A stretch of DNA of 64,000 nucleotides from Pseudoalteromonas luteoviolacea (GTDB lineage Bacteria > Pseudomonadota > Gammaproteobacteria > Enterobacterales > Alteromonadaceae). The translations under genes and the position numbers were made by a program. The stretch spans positions 193,501-257,500 of the forward strand of contig NZ_JWIC01000003.1 of the NCBI RefSeq assembly GCF_000814765.1, in the 5' to 3' direction. The notes beneath the pieces are model-generated. The model saw only the letters and a list, made by a program, of their open reading frames with translations, had not been told where the DNA came from and searched no databases. Position 1 is the stretch's first letter. Every line of letters starts with the position of its first letter. Below, piece after piece: positions 9,377 to 18,510 of the stretch.

Positions 9377-10021
9377 TCAAAAATGGTAAACAGCCGACAG
9401 TTGCAGCGTTAGCGTATCGTAATCTAGGTTATTGAATTCACCTGTGCCGCTTTCTGCATTGAGCGTTATGTCCTTCATTTGCCCATATCGCACTTCGCCT
9501 TGCCAAGACCAAGTATCGTCCACTTTGAACAACATACCAGCAAATACTTGGTATCCGGTGTCGCCATCACTGGAATAGGAGCGCTCAGCCCCTTGCTCTT
9601 CTAAATCAATATCTACTTCTTGTGCCCAGCTTACCCCAGCGCCAATATAAGGCTGCCATGAGCTAGGTGTATTGAATACATAGTAAGTATTTAGAAAAAA
9701 TAGATTTGAAGCGATGTTGCCTTCATAGGGGGAATTAATTGACGGTAATGAGGTTGTTGATTCATTGCTTCGATACTCCCATGCCAATTCTATCGCTAAA
9801 TTGTTATGTACCACATAACCGACACCAAGCCCTGATACAAACCCGCCATCAAGTTGTATATCGCTATTGCCCGTCTGACTTTCTACATTTTGTGCGACGA
9901 GCGTCATATCTGACATCTGACTCAGTCCAATGTAAGGCCTGACAAACCAATCATGTTTTGCGCTGCAGATTGGAGAGAGTACTAAACAACAGCAACCAAA
10001 AGAGAGTAATTTAATATTCAT
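9377..10021 (-). CDS. Small outer-membrane beta-barrel protein
   Basis: 214 residues with a Sec signal that is cysteine-rich (LLSFGCCCLVLSPICSA). The mature part alternates hydrophobic and polar residues in short strands (FVRPYIGLSQMSD, GLGVGYVVHNNLAIELAWEYR, YIGAGVSWAQEVD, YQVFAGMLFK) and ends in LQLSAVYHF, with the C-terminal Phe used by the BAM machinery. It fits the 8-strand OmpA/OmpW-like barrel fold (porin family, PF13505 type). No ligand or function can be assigned. GGAG lies eight bases before the ATG. Confidence 0.8.
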   Translation of the reverse strand: MNIKLLSFGCCCLVLSPICSAKHDWFVRPYIGLSQMSDMTLVAQNVESQTGNSDIQLDGGFVSGLGVGYVVHNNLAIELAWEYRSNESTTSLPSINSPYEGNIASNLFFLNTYYVFNTPSSWQPYIGAGVSWAQEVDIDLEEQGAERSYSSDGDTGYQVFAGMLFKVDDTWSWQGEVRYGQMKDITLNAESGTGEFNNLDYDTLTLQLSAVYHF

Positions 10022-10093
10022 GGCTAGGGCTCCATTATTAGCTCAACCTGCTATACGAGAGAATAAAGTATTTAGATTAAAACTTGGCCGGTG

Positions 10094-10507
10094 CTATTTA
10101 AATAAATCTTTAAATTGGTCCCACACGCCCAAAGATTCATTAGGGAAAAGATCAATGCCCAGCCAAGATTTAAGTAAATATAAGATAACGAAAACAAGCC
10201 CGAGGACCATCATTCCAACAATGGTTAATGCAGTTACAAACACCATGGCAGCAGTAAAGCGCTCCGTTGAGTTTAAGCTGCGCTTATTCACACCGCCAAG
10301 AAAGACGATATAAAAACTCCATGGTAAAAATGGAAAGGCGAGCGTCGGCCTAAAGTCAATCTGGTGATTATTCCAACCTCGCGTATTGATGACTTTATCC
10401 AGCGCTTTTCGCTGTTTATAGGTAAAGCTGGCGGCAACTTCGGGGTCCATCTTGCCAAGCAGTTGTTTGACGTGAGTGTGGCGTTGCTGGGATTTATGCA
10501 CTGTCAT
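10094..10507 (-). CDS. Conserved small inner-membrane protein, function unknown
   Basis: 137 residues. The first ~45 are soluble and charged (KMDPEVAASFTYKQRKALDKVI), then comes a short hydrophobic segment (LAFPFLPWSFYIVFLGG) and one strong membrane helix (about residues 88-112), with a soluble tail. Similar short proteins occur in Alteromonadales and have sometimes been misnamed EPSP synthase. The sequence has no such domain. GGAG precedes the ATG. It lies 72 bases downstream of the PhyH-like gene's direction of reading with a 235-base gap, so co-transcription is uncertain. Confidence 0.65.
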   Translation of the reverse strand: MTVHKSQQRHTHVKQLLGKMDPEVAASFTYKQRKALDKVINTRGWNNHQIDFRPTLAFPFLPWSFYIVFLGGVNKRSLNSTERFTAAMVFVTALTIVGMMVLGLVFVILYLLKSWLGIDLFPNESLGVWDQFKDLFK

Positions 10508-10742
10508 TGAGTCTCCTTAGCCTAAGATCAAGTAAAAAGCTGCATGTGTAAAAATGGCTTAGCTAAATACTCTCATGATCCATCGACTGTCTTTTCATAT
10601 CGATCGGTTACATCCTGCTATCACTAGCAATGATAGTCGCTATTTTCTCACTCAACCCTGAATTTACTTTTAGCTGTGTGATTGTGAGGTTTATAATTTC
10701 ATCATGTTGATGACATATTGAATATCAGCCCCTTTTTCGAGG

Positions 10743-11609
10743 CTAAAATCCTAATGCTTGGTCAACTTTGCTTTTGAAGCGACGAAACATCACTGACGCC
10801 CTGGAAGGCATGTGTGTTTTTCTTGAGTAATCTATAGGCCTTATTTGAGGTAGCTGACCTTTTCGCGCAAAAGGAATCGTTTGAATTGCGAGATTGTTAT
10901 TGCAGTGACTGCCAAATAAATATGAGAGAGCCGGATTTGCATTGTTTAATAAAGCGCGAGTTTGGTGAAACTCATCTAGCCGTGCTTTTGAGTGTGCCCA
11001 GCCATTGGTCTGCACAGATAGTTTTAAAATACGTTGCTTTGTTGAACCGTTCTTTTCATGGAGGCGGTGGTATAAATCTCGATTCCATAAAAAGCAGGTG
11101 CCTTTTCGTCCCTTCAAATTACAGTAGTTTAGATTGCTTTCAAGTGATCCAGTTGCATATCCAGGTATAATTTCAAAAGCACCCTCATTGGTTTGTTTGA
11201 CATCATTCAGATAGATATAGATTGAGAATGGTCGACAGCCATAAACAGATTTGATATTTGGGTCACGATGGTCTTTGTGCCATCCCTCTAACAGGTCACA
11301 ATGAGTTTGGTTAACAGCTCGACTCCAATCTATCTCAAAGCAGTGGCATTGAAAAAGTATCGGGCAAGGGTCCAGCACGGTAATGGCGCTGAGCAGTTTG
11401 TTGTTTAACACTTCATCGAGAATGCCGAGCTCAACAAGCTCATTTGAGTACACATAACGAGTTTCGGGCGATTGACGGTCATGAAAAATGGGATCTAATA
11501 ACCCGTTCCATTTATCAATTATTTGCTGTGGATACATGTTTTGAAAAGGGAGCAGTCCATGCTTTAAATACATTGTTTGTAAAGACAACTCTCTTTTATC
11601 TAATTTCAT
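10743..11609 (-). CDS. PhyH-like Fe(II)/2-oxoglutarate dioxygenase-like protein
   Basis: 288 residues. The core carries what looks like the facial triad of phytanoyl-CoA dioxygenase-type enzymes: the HxD pair in EGWHKDHRD (around residue 110) and a distal His in LWNRDLYHRLHEK (around 185), followed by an Arg (KQRILKLSV) that could bind the co-substrate carboxylate. Between them is the family's usual strand region RPFSIYIYLNDV and an EGAFEIIPG turn. The substrate is unknown. The C-terminal ~90 residues resemble nothing I recognise. The gene stands alone between the BASS transporter and the small membrane protein. Confidence 0.65.
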   Translation of the reverse strand: MKLDKRELSLQTMYLKHGLLPFQNMYPQQIIDKWNGLLDPIFHDRQSPETRYVYSNELVELGILDEVLNNKLLSAITVLDPCPILFQCHCFEIDWSRAVNQTHCDLLEGWHKDHRDPNIKSVYGCRPFSIYIYLNDVKQTNEGAFEIIPGYATGSLESNLNYCNLKGRKGTCFLWNRDLYHRLHEKNGSTKQRILKLSVQTNGWAHSKARLDEFHQTRALLNNANPALSYLFGSHCNNNLAIQTIPFARKGQLPQIRPIDYSRKTHMPSRASVMFRRFKSKVDQALGF

Positions 11610-11887
11610 TGTGATGCACCCTGATGCGTCTGTGGCGATATATCTAGCGTGTATAGAGATGAGCGAAACTCATGCCACGATGGGAGGTTTTAAGATACTT
11701 TATATATTTCAGGTGTTTATTAGATTTAAATGGTTTTTTAAGCTGTGTGTAGTAATGGGATTTTTGCAATTTAATAATGCAAAATGCAAATTTTAGAGAG
11801 TGTAAAGAGGAACATTTTATCTTGATGCGGGAGGAGAATAGTATCAGATAACAAATGACACTATTTCCTCTGATTACACTGCGAGTC

Positions 11888-12742
11888 TTATGCTTTTTTA
11901 ATTGCCCAAGCGGTATAAAGCCCCGCACTGATGAACATAAATAGGCCGTAAATACTTGGCGCGATTGACATGACTTCACTACTTAATAAGCCGGTTGTCA
12001 CCAGAAGTGCTAACGTTCCGTTTTGTAATCCCACTTCTAAAGTAATGGTGCGTGTTTGCGTGGCGTTATGCAGTAAAAAGTGGGCAACTAACAAACCTGC
12101 CACCATAGAGAGTAAATTTAGTGCGATGACGGCGGGGCCTGCCATGACAAGATAGTTAATTAGTTTATCACCTAGTTTAAAGCAAATACTGACGATCACT
12201 AAAAGCAATACTGCAACAGAAAACCAACTAATATACGGGCTCGCTTTTTTTGCAAATTCGGGCCACTTGGCATTAATGGCCATACCAATTAAGACCGGCA
12301 CAACACCGACAACAATGAGCTGTAACCAAGCTTTTAAAATTGGAAACTCAATCAAGGTGTCACTTTGGCCGTAATAACCGATTGCCCATGCCGCTAAAAA
12401 GGGCAGGGTAAATGGGGTAATAAAGCCCACAACGGCAGTCAAAGACACAGAGAGCCCGACATCGCCTTTGGCTAAATAGCTGTATAAGTTTGAGGTTGTA
12501 CCGCCCGGGCACAGAGCTAAGATAAATAAGCCAATGGCAAGCTCTCCTGTAAGCCCTGTTAAGGCAATCACGGCAATAGCGAGTACAGGTAGTAAGAGTA
12601 GCTGACAAAAAGCACCGATGAAAAAGCTTTTTGGTTGCAAGTATACGCGTTGAAAGTCTGCAAGTTTTAAGCTTAACCCAACGCCTGCCATGATAAAAAT
12701 GAGCGCGACGGGTAAGCCTATTTCAATTAAAGCGGGTGGCAT
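11888..12742 (-). CDS. Bile acid:sodium symporter (BASS) family transporter
   Basis: 284 residues, almost entirely hydrophobic, with about nine or ten predicted membrane helices. The conserved BASS features are present: GLPVALIFIMAGVGLSL at the start, LALCPGGTTSNLYSYLAKGD (the crossover motif with GG-T-x-SN) and EVGLQNGTLALLV, the second Asn/Gly-rich crossover. Family members take up organic anions with sodium, including bile acids, pantoate and vitamin precursors. The substrate is not readable here. AAGGA precedes the ATG. The neighbouring TonB receptor and CodB-like permease on the same strand suggest, weakly, a shared uptake theme. Confidence 0.85.
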   Translation of the reverse strand: MPPALIEIGLPVALIFIMAGVGLSLKLADFQRVYLQPKSFFIGAFCQLLLLPVLAIAVIALTGLTGELAIGLFILALCPGGTTSNLYSYLAKGDVGLSVSLTAVVGFITPFTLPFLAAWAIGYYGQSDTLIEFPILKAWLQLIVVGVVPVLIGMAINAKWPEFAKKASPYISWFSVAVLLLVIVSICFKLGDKLINYLVMAGPAVIALNLLSMVAGLLVAHFLLHNATQTRTITLEVGLQNGTLALLVTTGLLSSEVMSIAPSIYGLFMFISAGLYTAWAIKKA

Positions 12743-12848
12743 GTCGTTATCCTTGTTAGGCCAAATTATATTTATATTAACAAGTTATTTAACATGTCGT
12801 CATACCGAAATGAACAGGTAGGATGTGAAGGTTATATGACGCAGTGAG

Positions 12849-12876
12849 GTGATGACAAGCGCATGCTTGCCATCAC
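12849..12876 (-). terminator. Hairpin after the TonB receptor
   Basis: Arms of 12 bp (12849-12860 and 12865-12876) pair with one wobble around a 4-base loop, starting just six bases past the receptor stop codon. There is no T-run, so termination efficiency is unknown. Confidence 0.5.
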
Positions 12877-12881
12877 GGGGT

Positions 12882-15509
12882 TTAGAACTGATAAGTGGCT
12901 TTGAGATAGCCGCGTCTGCCAACCGTGTCGTAAGTAAATACATCTGTATTGGCATCATTCCAAGAGGTCAAAAATGGCGGTCGCTTATCAAATAAGTTGT
13001 CTATGCCCAAGGACACAATAAGTGAGTCAGATACCGCATAACCCAATTGCACATCATGATAAAGAATACTGGGTACTTGGCTGCCAATTGGTCCACCTTC
13101 GTTTTCGTCTTGGGCTTTGCCGATATACTGAATACTATAGCTACCTCGCCATTGTGCAGCAGCGACATTGGCCGTTAGATTAGACTTCCATTTCGCAAAG
13201 CTGCCTCTGTCTGAGGTGATTTTGCCAAGTAACACTTCGGTTTCTGCACCGTCAAAGGCGGTATTTTGATGCTTGAGTAAGCGCGTTGTATCCCAAGTGA
13301 GTTTGTAGTCGACATGCTCATAACTAGACGCAAATTGGATGTTTAAATCTATTCCTGAGACTTGCTTACTGGCGGCATTCATCGGGCGCTTTTCAAGCAA
13401 GGTGACTTGGTGTGTAATAGTGTCTCTGGTAATGCTATCGCAATAGGCTTTGTAGGCGAGTGGATCGCTGTAGCAAAGGCGTAGCATATTCGAGCCTGAC
13501 ACACTATTGATGGCGTTATCAACGTCAATATCAAAATAGTCTAGCGTGGCTGAAAATAATGCGTTTTGGAATACCACGCCCAGTGTAAAGGTATTCGCAG
13601 TTTCTGGGCCGACTGCGGTGTTGCCGCCCACACCTGTTCGAATTGTTGAGCCATCTTGTACAAAACCATTTGGTATGCCAGCTGCGAGACAGTTATTTAA
13701 AATTGTGCCTGTAGCGCCATCGCATGGGTCCATAGTGATGAGGTTTTCGATGTTGGTGCCGCCAAATTGCTCGGTAATGGTTGGCGTCCTAAATGCACTA
13801 GAGCGGACGCCTCGTAACAGCCATTGGTCGTTAACACGCCAAGTTAAGCCAAGTTTATAGGTGGTTTCGGCATCAAAATGCTGATAATCAGAGTAGCGCA
13901 GCGCCACATCTGTTTTAACGGATTGTGCGTATGGTATGTCACTTAAAAGTGGAATGGACAGCTCCAAAAATGCTTCTTTGACTTCTGAGTCACCAGAAAT
14001 TGCATCTTCCTCGCCGTTTTGCATCGCAATTGGATCTGGGTCACGCCAGCCTTTTTCTTTACGTACGGTGACACCCGTTGCAAAGGCTAAGCTGCCTGCT
14101 TTAAGTTCAGTGATATCGCCTGTCAAATCAAAACTAAGAGACTGAAGCTGGTTGCCACCCGTTCCTTCGCGTTGGTAAGTCACATAGTCGATGACCTCAG
14201 GGCTCAATTCACCGATACCAAAATAATCTCCACAGGGAATGGCGGCATTACTTGCTGTGCTACATACATTCGCATCGAGTGTGTGCGCAACTTTGGTGTC
14301 ATCAAAATCATAGCTCCAGCCATCGGTTCCGGTATTTCTGCCCCAGTTATAGCTTGCTTGCCATAACCAGTTATTTACTAATGTGCCAGAGAGCGCGAAT
14401 GTGGTTTGTGTGGTGTTGGTTTCTTGATAGAACTCAGGGTTGGGTACTTCAATATTTCGGCGACGCTTTAACGTGAGGTCTTGTCCAGTTGGGTTGTAAG
14501 CAAACAATTTAGATACGTCGACAGAGTTAAACCCTCTCGGTGTGACGACTTGGTCTGACTGTCGATTAGCGTAAAGCACAGATGTATCAAGCACAATAGA
14601 GTCAGACAGCTCATAAGAGACAAAAGTCGCTAAATTGAGGCGCTGCATTGGGTTGTATGCATTGAGTGCTTCAAACCAATTGTAGCCGTGCTTGTCATTG
14701 TCATAGGTTTCAAAGTGGTCACCATTTTGACCTGCGACTTGGTTAAATTGTACTTCTTGCCCATCTGCCAACAGTGCGCGCCCGCCAATGGTTGAACCAG
14801 ATGAAATACACACAAGTTTGCCATCTACTTCACTTAATGGGCAGGGGTTACGGGTTGATTGTAAGGCGTTACCGTTGTCGACATAGTTGATATTAACGGT
14901 GACATGGCCTTTATCAAATGAATTGCCGTAAGATAGGTTTAGCTCTGCATTTTCAGCATCTTTTTTGCTGCTTTGACCTACTTTTGCAACAAGTGTTGTG
15001 CCTTCAAAATTAGACTTGGTGATGATATTGACCACACCCGCGACAGCATCGGCACCATATATCGCTGAAGCGCCATCTTTTAAAATATCAATGCGCTCAA
15101 CGAGTCCCATTGGGATCATATTAAGATCTGGGCTGTCATTAGCACCTGTGCCTCCTGCTACGAGGCGCTTGCCATTAAGTAAAACCAGAGTGCGTTTAAT
15201 GCCCATGCCGCGCAGATTGACTTGCGCGGTGGCGTAGCCATTGCTAGTCCAGTAGGCATTAGTGGCATTTCCTGCCGGACCTGCTGATGCACTTAAGCTT
15301 TGCAATACCTCTTCTAAGTTAGACATACCGGTTATTGCAAGATCTTCAGCGGTTAATGTGGTTACTGGGCTAGCTGACTCTAAATCGATATCTTGAATTT
15401 TAGAACCCGTTACTTCAACACGTTCAATGTGTGTTGTTTGTTGCGCAGAAACAAAATGAGAGAGGCCAAGGCCGAGCAGCGCAAGAGATAATTTTGAATA
15501 CGAAAACAT
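12882..15509 (-). CDS. TonB-dependent outer-membrane receptor (large)
   Basis: 875 residues from the ATG at 15509. This start gives a signal peptide (MFSYSKLSLALLGLGLSHFVSA), whereas an upstream in-frame start would add 35 unlikely residues. The mature protein begins near IERVEVTGSKI, followed by a plug domain (NLEEVLQSLSASAG, VNLRGMGIKRTLVLLNGKRL, VERIDILKDGASAIYGADAVAGVVNIITK) and a long barrel ending LKATYQF. This belongs to the large receptor group common in alteromonads and xanthomonads that imports carbohydrates, vitamins or peptides. It lies 195 bases downstream of a CodB-like permease on the same strand, which points to a pyrimidine, thiamine-like or other small heterocycle as one possible ligand; this is only an inference. 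Confidence 0.9.
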   Translation of the reverse strand: MFSYSKLSLALLGLGLSHFVSAQQTTHIERVEVTGSKIQDIDLESASPVTTLTAEDLAITGMSNLEEVLQSLSASAGPAGNATNAYWTSNGYATAQVNLRGMGIKRTLVLLNGKRLVAGGTGANDSPDLNMIPMGLVERIDILKDGASAIYGADAVAGVVNIITKSNFEGTTLVAKVGQSSKKDAENAELNLSYGNSFDKGHVTVNINYVDNGNALQSTRNPCPLSEVDGKLVCISSGSTIGGRALLADGQEVQFNQVAGQNGDHFETYDNDKHGYNWFEALNAYNPMQRLNLATFVSYELSDSIVLDTSVLYANRQSDQVVTPRGFNSVDVSKLFAYNPTGQDLTLKRRRNIEVPNPEFYQETNTTQTTFALSGTLVNNWLWQASYNWGRNTGTDGWSYDFDDTKVAHTLDANVCSTASNAAIPCGDYFGIGELSPEVIDYVTYQREGTGGNQLQSLSFDLTGDITELKAGSLAFATGVTVRKEKGWRDPDPIAMQNGEEDAISGDSEVKEAFLELSIPLLSDIPYAQSVKTDVALRYSDYQHFDAETTYKLGLTWRVNDQWLLRGVRSSAFRTPTITEQFGGTNIENLITMDPCDGATGTILNNCLAAGIPNGFVQDGSTIRTGVGGNTAVGPETANTFTLGVVFQNALFSATLDYFDIDVDNAINSVSGSNMLRLCYSDPLAYKAYCDSITRDTITHQVTLLEKRPMNAASKQVSGIDLNIQFASSYEHVDYKLTWDTTRLLKHQNTAFDGAETEVLLGKITSDRGSFAKWKSNLTANVAAAQWRGSYSIQYIGKAQDENEGGPIGSQVPSILYHDVQLGYAVSDSLIVSLGIDNLFDKRPPFLTSWNDANTDVFTYDTVGRRGYLKATYQF

Positions 15510-15671
15510 AATGAAAACTCTTAAAAAAACTGCGGCGAGTATAATGAAGTTGTACGCGTTTGAGATGTGACAAATTGTCGCAGTAGAGGCATTTTCTAAA
15601 AGCTTTACAATCACTTATTAAAAATAAGTAACAAGGGTGTTGTGGTGTTGATAATGTAAAAGTGAAGTTGA

Positions 15672-15700
15672 AGCGCGATTGGAACACGCGCTCCAGGAGC
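15672..15700 (-). promoter_or_regulatory. Two nested short inverted repeats between codB-like and TonB genes
   Basis: AGCGCG (15672-15677) pairs with CGCGCT (15687-15692), and the adjoining GCTCC-A-GGAGC (15690-15700) is a second inverted repeat sharing three bases with it. They lie just past the permease stop and could form alternative hairpins, either a weak terminator or a switch before the receptor gene. There is no T-run. Confidence 0.35.
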
Positions 15701-15704
15701 TAAG

Positions 15705-16931
15705 TTATTGATGCTTTAAGCGACCAAATGCCGTTTTACTTAGCAAGAAAAAGCTGATAGCACTGGCTATCACGGCATTAACAGGGGTGATCCCTGGTAG
15801 CCAATGGCCCGCAGCGATACCGATAAAAACGCTGATGATGGCATTCCAATTTATTGTCTGGCACTGTGCATTTTGCATATTTTGATAGTGCGTTTTATGG
15901 GTTAAGTAGTGCGTGATCAGCACACCACCAATAGGGGGAATTGCTGCGGATAGAAAGGTTAACCAGCTAACAAAATGATTGTAGAGCCACAATGCGCAAA
16001 GAGTGCCGATGAGACCATTGACGACGCTAAGGTATTTGCTTGAAAGCCCCGTGATATTGGCAAACCCAAGTCCGGACGCATAGAGTGCATTATCATTGGT
16101 GGTCCAAATATTTAAACCCAGCACAATCACTGCGGGTAGCAATAACCCTTGGAGCATCAATACCTCAGAAATATCAGACTTCCCCGTTGCTGCGGCACCT
16201 GCACCACCAAATACGAACATTAAGCTGTTACCGATTAAAAATGCGATAACTGTGATCAGCACTGCTTTTTTAGCATTTTTGCCAAAGCGCATAAAATCCG
16301 CGGTGAGTGTGCCCGCAGAGATGAACGAGCCAACTACCAAGGTGATCGCTTGAGTTTGACTCAGTGGCGAAGTGATTGGCTGAGCCGCCAAACCTGACAG
16401 TCCGCCTGCTCCGTCAATCGCTAACCACACAGAAAACCCGCCGAGTAGGGCGATGGCTGGTACCGCTATCATTGAGAGGACCATAAGGGCGGAGATCCCA
16501 ATATACGCCGTTGCGGTCATTAATGTGCCCGCAATGAGAATGAGCCAGCTAATATCAAATCCGGTAATTTTGCTCACAGGCAGCGCAAACATGGCGATAC
16601 CAACGCCAAACCAGCCAACCTGTGTGCCAGCAAGGAGTGCGGATGGCAGCCACGAGCCTTTTAAGCCAAAAGAAAAGCGCGCAAGTAAATGGGTCGAAAG
16701 CCCTGTTTTTGCACCGATATAGGCTAAAAATGCAGTGTATACAGCGAGAATTAGGTTGCCAGCAACAACCGCTGTTATGAAGTCAGCTTGTGATAAGCCA
16801 ACGCCGAGTTTGCCACCTGTCCACATACTCGCTGAGAAAAAAGTCAGGCCCAGCATTAACATGGCCATGGCAATGGATGCTCGCCTTGCCACTGTGGGTA
16901 CAGGTTTTAAATCGAATTCATGCGCTGACAT
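15705..16931 (-). CDS. Cytosine/purine permease family transporter (CodB-like, NCS1)
   Basis: 408 residues with about 12 predicted helices. The N-terminus ends its soluble part with PTVARRASIAMAML and goes on to the NCS1 helices 1-3 (SASMWTGGKLGVGLSQADF, FLAYIGAKTGLSTHLLARFSFG), then SGTLTADFMRFGKNAKKA-like text (here SAGTLTADFMRFGKNAKKA), which is typical of CodB. NCS1 carriers move cytosine, purines, hydantoins or thiamine with H+ or Na+. GGAG lies five bases before the ATG. No cytosine deaminase gene is nearby, so the substrate is open. It probably shares a transcript with the TonB receptor downstream. Confidence 0.85.
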   Translation of the reverse strand: MSAHEFDLKPVPTVARRASIAMAMLMLGLTFFSASMWTGGKLGVGLSQADFITAVVAGNLILAVYTAFLAYIGAKTGLSTHLLARFSFGLKGSWLPSALLAGTQVGWFGVGIAMFALPVSKITGFDISWLILIAGTLMTATAYIGISALMVLSMIAVPAIALLGGFSVWLAIDGAGGLSGLAAQPITSPLSQTQAITLVVGSFISAGTLTADFMRFGKNAKKAVLITVIAFLIGNSLMFVFGGAGAAATGKSDISEVLMLQGLLLPAVIVLGLNIWTTNDNALYASGLGFANITGLSSKYLSVVNGLIGTLCALWLYNHFVSWLTFLSAAIPPIGGVLITHYLTHKTHYQNMQNAQCQTINWNAIISVFIGIAAGHWLPGITPVNAVIASAISFFLLSKTAFGRLKHQ

Positions 16932-17074
16932 AAGGGCTCCATTTTACTAAGTAAGTATAAAGTGTACTGGGAAATTGCAGCACAATTATGGAGGGTTAAC
17001 TTTATTGCACTGTACACAAGTGTGTTCTGGGTTTGTTATACTGGGCGAATCTTTGGCAGTATTAATGGGCACCT

Positions 17075-18307
17075 ATGTCTTTCCAATCTTTAAATCTTGC
17101 AGATGAACTCAATCAAGCGCTAGCACAGTTAGAGTTTACTGAGCCAACACAAATTCAAGCGCTGAGTATTCCACTCATTCTGGAGGGCAAAGACTTACTG
17201 GCCACAGCCCAGACAGGCACAGGTAAAACTGCGGCGTTTATGCTGCCAATCTTAAATACACTGTTGCAAAGTGAACTTGATACACCTGCAGTACGTGCTT
17301 TGGTACTTGCGCCCACTCGAGAGCTGGCGCAACAAGTTGCGAAAGACACTAAACGCTTGGCCAAATTCAGTCACTTAAAGGTTGCCTGTTTGTATGGCGG
17401 CGCCAACATTGGTCCTCAAGAAAAGATCTTAAAAGAAGGAGTCGACATCGTCATTGCCACGCCCGGTCGTTTATTAGATCACATGATCAAAGGGACTTTG
17501 TCTCTCAATGCCATTTCTCATTTGGTGTTTGATGAAGCTGATCGCATGTTGGACATGGGCTTTATCGGTGAAATTAAACGCATAATGCGCAAAATGCCTG
17601 AAAACCGTCAAACAATGTTATTCTCGGCAACAATGGATGAAAGTGTGCTTACGCAGATAAAAATGTGGCTGAATACGCCAGAGCGCGTTGGCGTAGAGCA
17701 GCAAAACAGCACGGCGGACAAGGTAGAGCAAACTTTTTATGCGGTAGATGAAGACCGTAAACGTGAACTGATCTCGCACCTGATTGGTAAAAATAACTGG
17801 CAGCAGGTGCTGGTATTTACACGGACTAAAAAGAGTGCGGATGAGTATGCAAGTGAGCTGAATAAAGATGGATTGGCGACGCTTTCTATCCATGGTGATA
17901 AGTCTCAAGGTGCACGAGAACGCGCGTTAGAGCAATTCAAATCCGGTAAAACACGGGTACTTGTGGCAACGGACGTTGCAGCACGGGGTATTGATATTAA
18001 AGCATTGAACTATGTCATTAATGCAGAGCTGCCTTATGTCGCAGAAGATTATATTCACCGTATTGGGCGTACAGGCCGTGCTGGAAACAGCGGCCAATCG
18101 ATTTCTTTAGTGAGCATTGATGAGCAGTGGTTATTGGAAGAAATAGAAGTATTACTTGATGCTCGACTTACACCTCAGTGGTTGGCAGGATATGAGCCTG
18201 ATTTAACCAAAGAGCCCAAAGACAATCGTAAAAACTCTGCGAAGTCGAGAAAGCAAAGAGATAAAAAGCGCGTTCTAGGCCAGCGCACGAGGCGCAGAAA
18301 AAAGTAA
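17075..18307 (+). CDS. rhlE: DEAD-box RNA helicase, RhlE type
   Basis: An ATP-dependent RNA helicase of 410 residues. All helicase motifs are visible in order: the Q motif (EPTQIQALSIPLIL), motif I AQTGTGKT, Ia PTRELAQQ, Ib TPGR, II DEAD (VFDEADRMLDMGF), III SAT, IV VFTRTK, V VATDVAARGID and VI HRIGRTGRAG. The core is followed by a ~40-residue Lys/Arg-rich tail (RKQRDKKRVLGQR) as in RhlE and related proteins, which help ribosome assembly and RNA turnover. The gene is monocistronic: a divergent permease gene lies upstream and a strong terminator follows. RhlE is favoured over SrmB or DeaD by size and motif spacing. Confidence 0.9.
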   Translation: MSFQSLNLADELNQALAQLEFTEPTQIQALSIPLILEGKDLLATAQTGTGKTAAFMLPILNTLLQSELDTPAVRALVLAPTRELAQQVAKDTKRLAKFSHLKVACLYGGANIGPQEKILKEGVDIVIATPGRLLDHMIKGTLSLNAISHLVFDEADRMLDMGFIGEIKRIMRKMPENRQTMLFSATMDESVLTQIKMWLNTPERVGVEQQNSTADKVEQTFYAVDEDRKRELISHLIGKNNWQQVLVFTRTKKSADEYASELNKDGLATLSIHGDKSQGARERALEQFKSGKTRVLVATDVAARGIDIKALNYVINAELPYVAEDYIHRIGRTGRAGNSGQSISLVSIDEQWLLEEIEVLLDARLTPQWLAGYEPDLTKEPKDNRKNSAKSRKQRDKKRVLGQRTRRRKK

Positions 18308-18311
18308 ATGA

Positions 18312-18342
18312 AAAAAAGGGGGCTTTTGTAAGCCCTTTTTTA
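18312..18342 (+). terminator. Rho-independent terminator after rhlE
   Basis: A-run, then GGGGGCTT pairing with AAGCCC plus the A/T tract arms, closed by T6. The hairpin begins five bases after the helicase stop codon and the A/T arms make it potentially bidirectional. Confidence 0.85.
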
Positions 18343-18445
18343 TTGCAGGTGCTGGGTTAAAAATATGACGTGTACGATCACTGTAAAGTGGTGTTGGGAC
18401 AATTATTAACAATTTAATTTATTCTCATCGACACAACAATCTTTA

Positions 18446-18480
18446 TTGAACATGCAAGGTGTTGCATGTACTCTGCGCGC
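18446..18480 (+). promoter_or_regulatory. Promoter with palindromic operator in the spacer and GC discriminator
   Basis: TTGAAC (18446-18451), a 17-base spacer, TACTCT (18469-18474) and GCGCGC (18475-18480) form a sigma-70-like promoter. A perfect inverted repeat, ACATGCAA-GGTG-TTGCATGT (18450-18469), fills the spacer exactly, the classic position for a repressor operator. The promoter of the next giant lipoprotein (22717-22751) has the same -35/-10/discriminator layout without the palindrome. Confidence 0.55.
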
Positions 18481-18510
18481 AATTTTTTATCATAAATTGG
18501 GAACAAGCGA

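Noticed and set aside
11611..11796. 61-codon plus-strand ORF between the dioxygenase and BASS genes
   Set aside because: No ribosome binding site, Phe/Lys/Cys-rich random composition, and it overlaps the likely promoter of the minus-strand dioxygenase gene.
16932..17074. TPP or purine riboswitch before the CodB-like gene
   Set aside because: The 140-base region is too short and shows none of the conserved riboswitch core bases.
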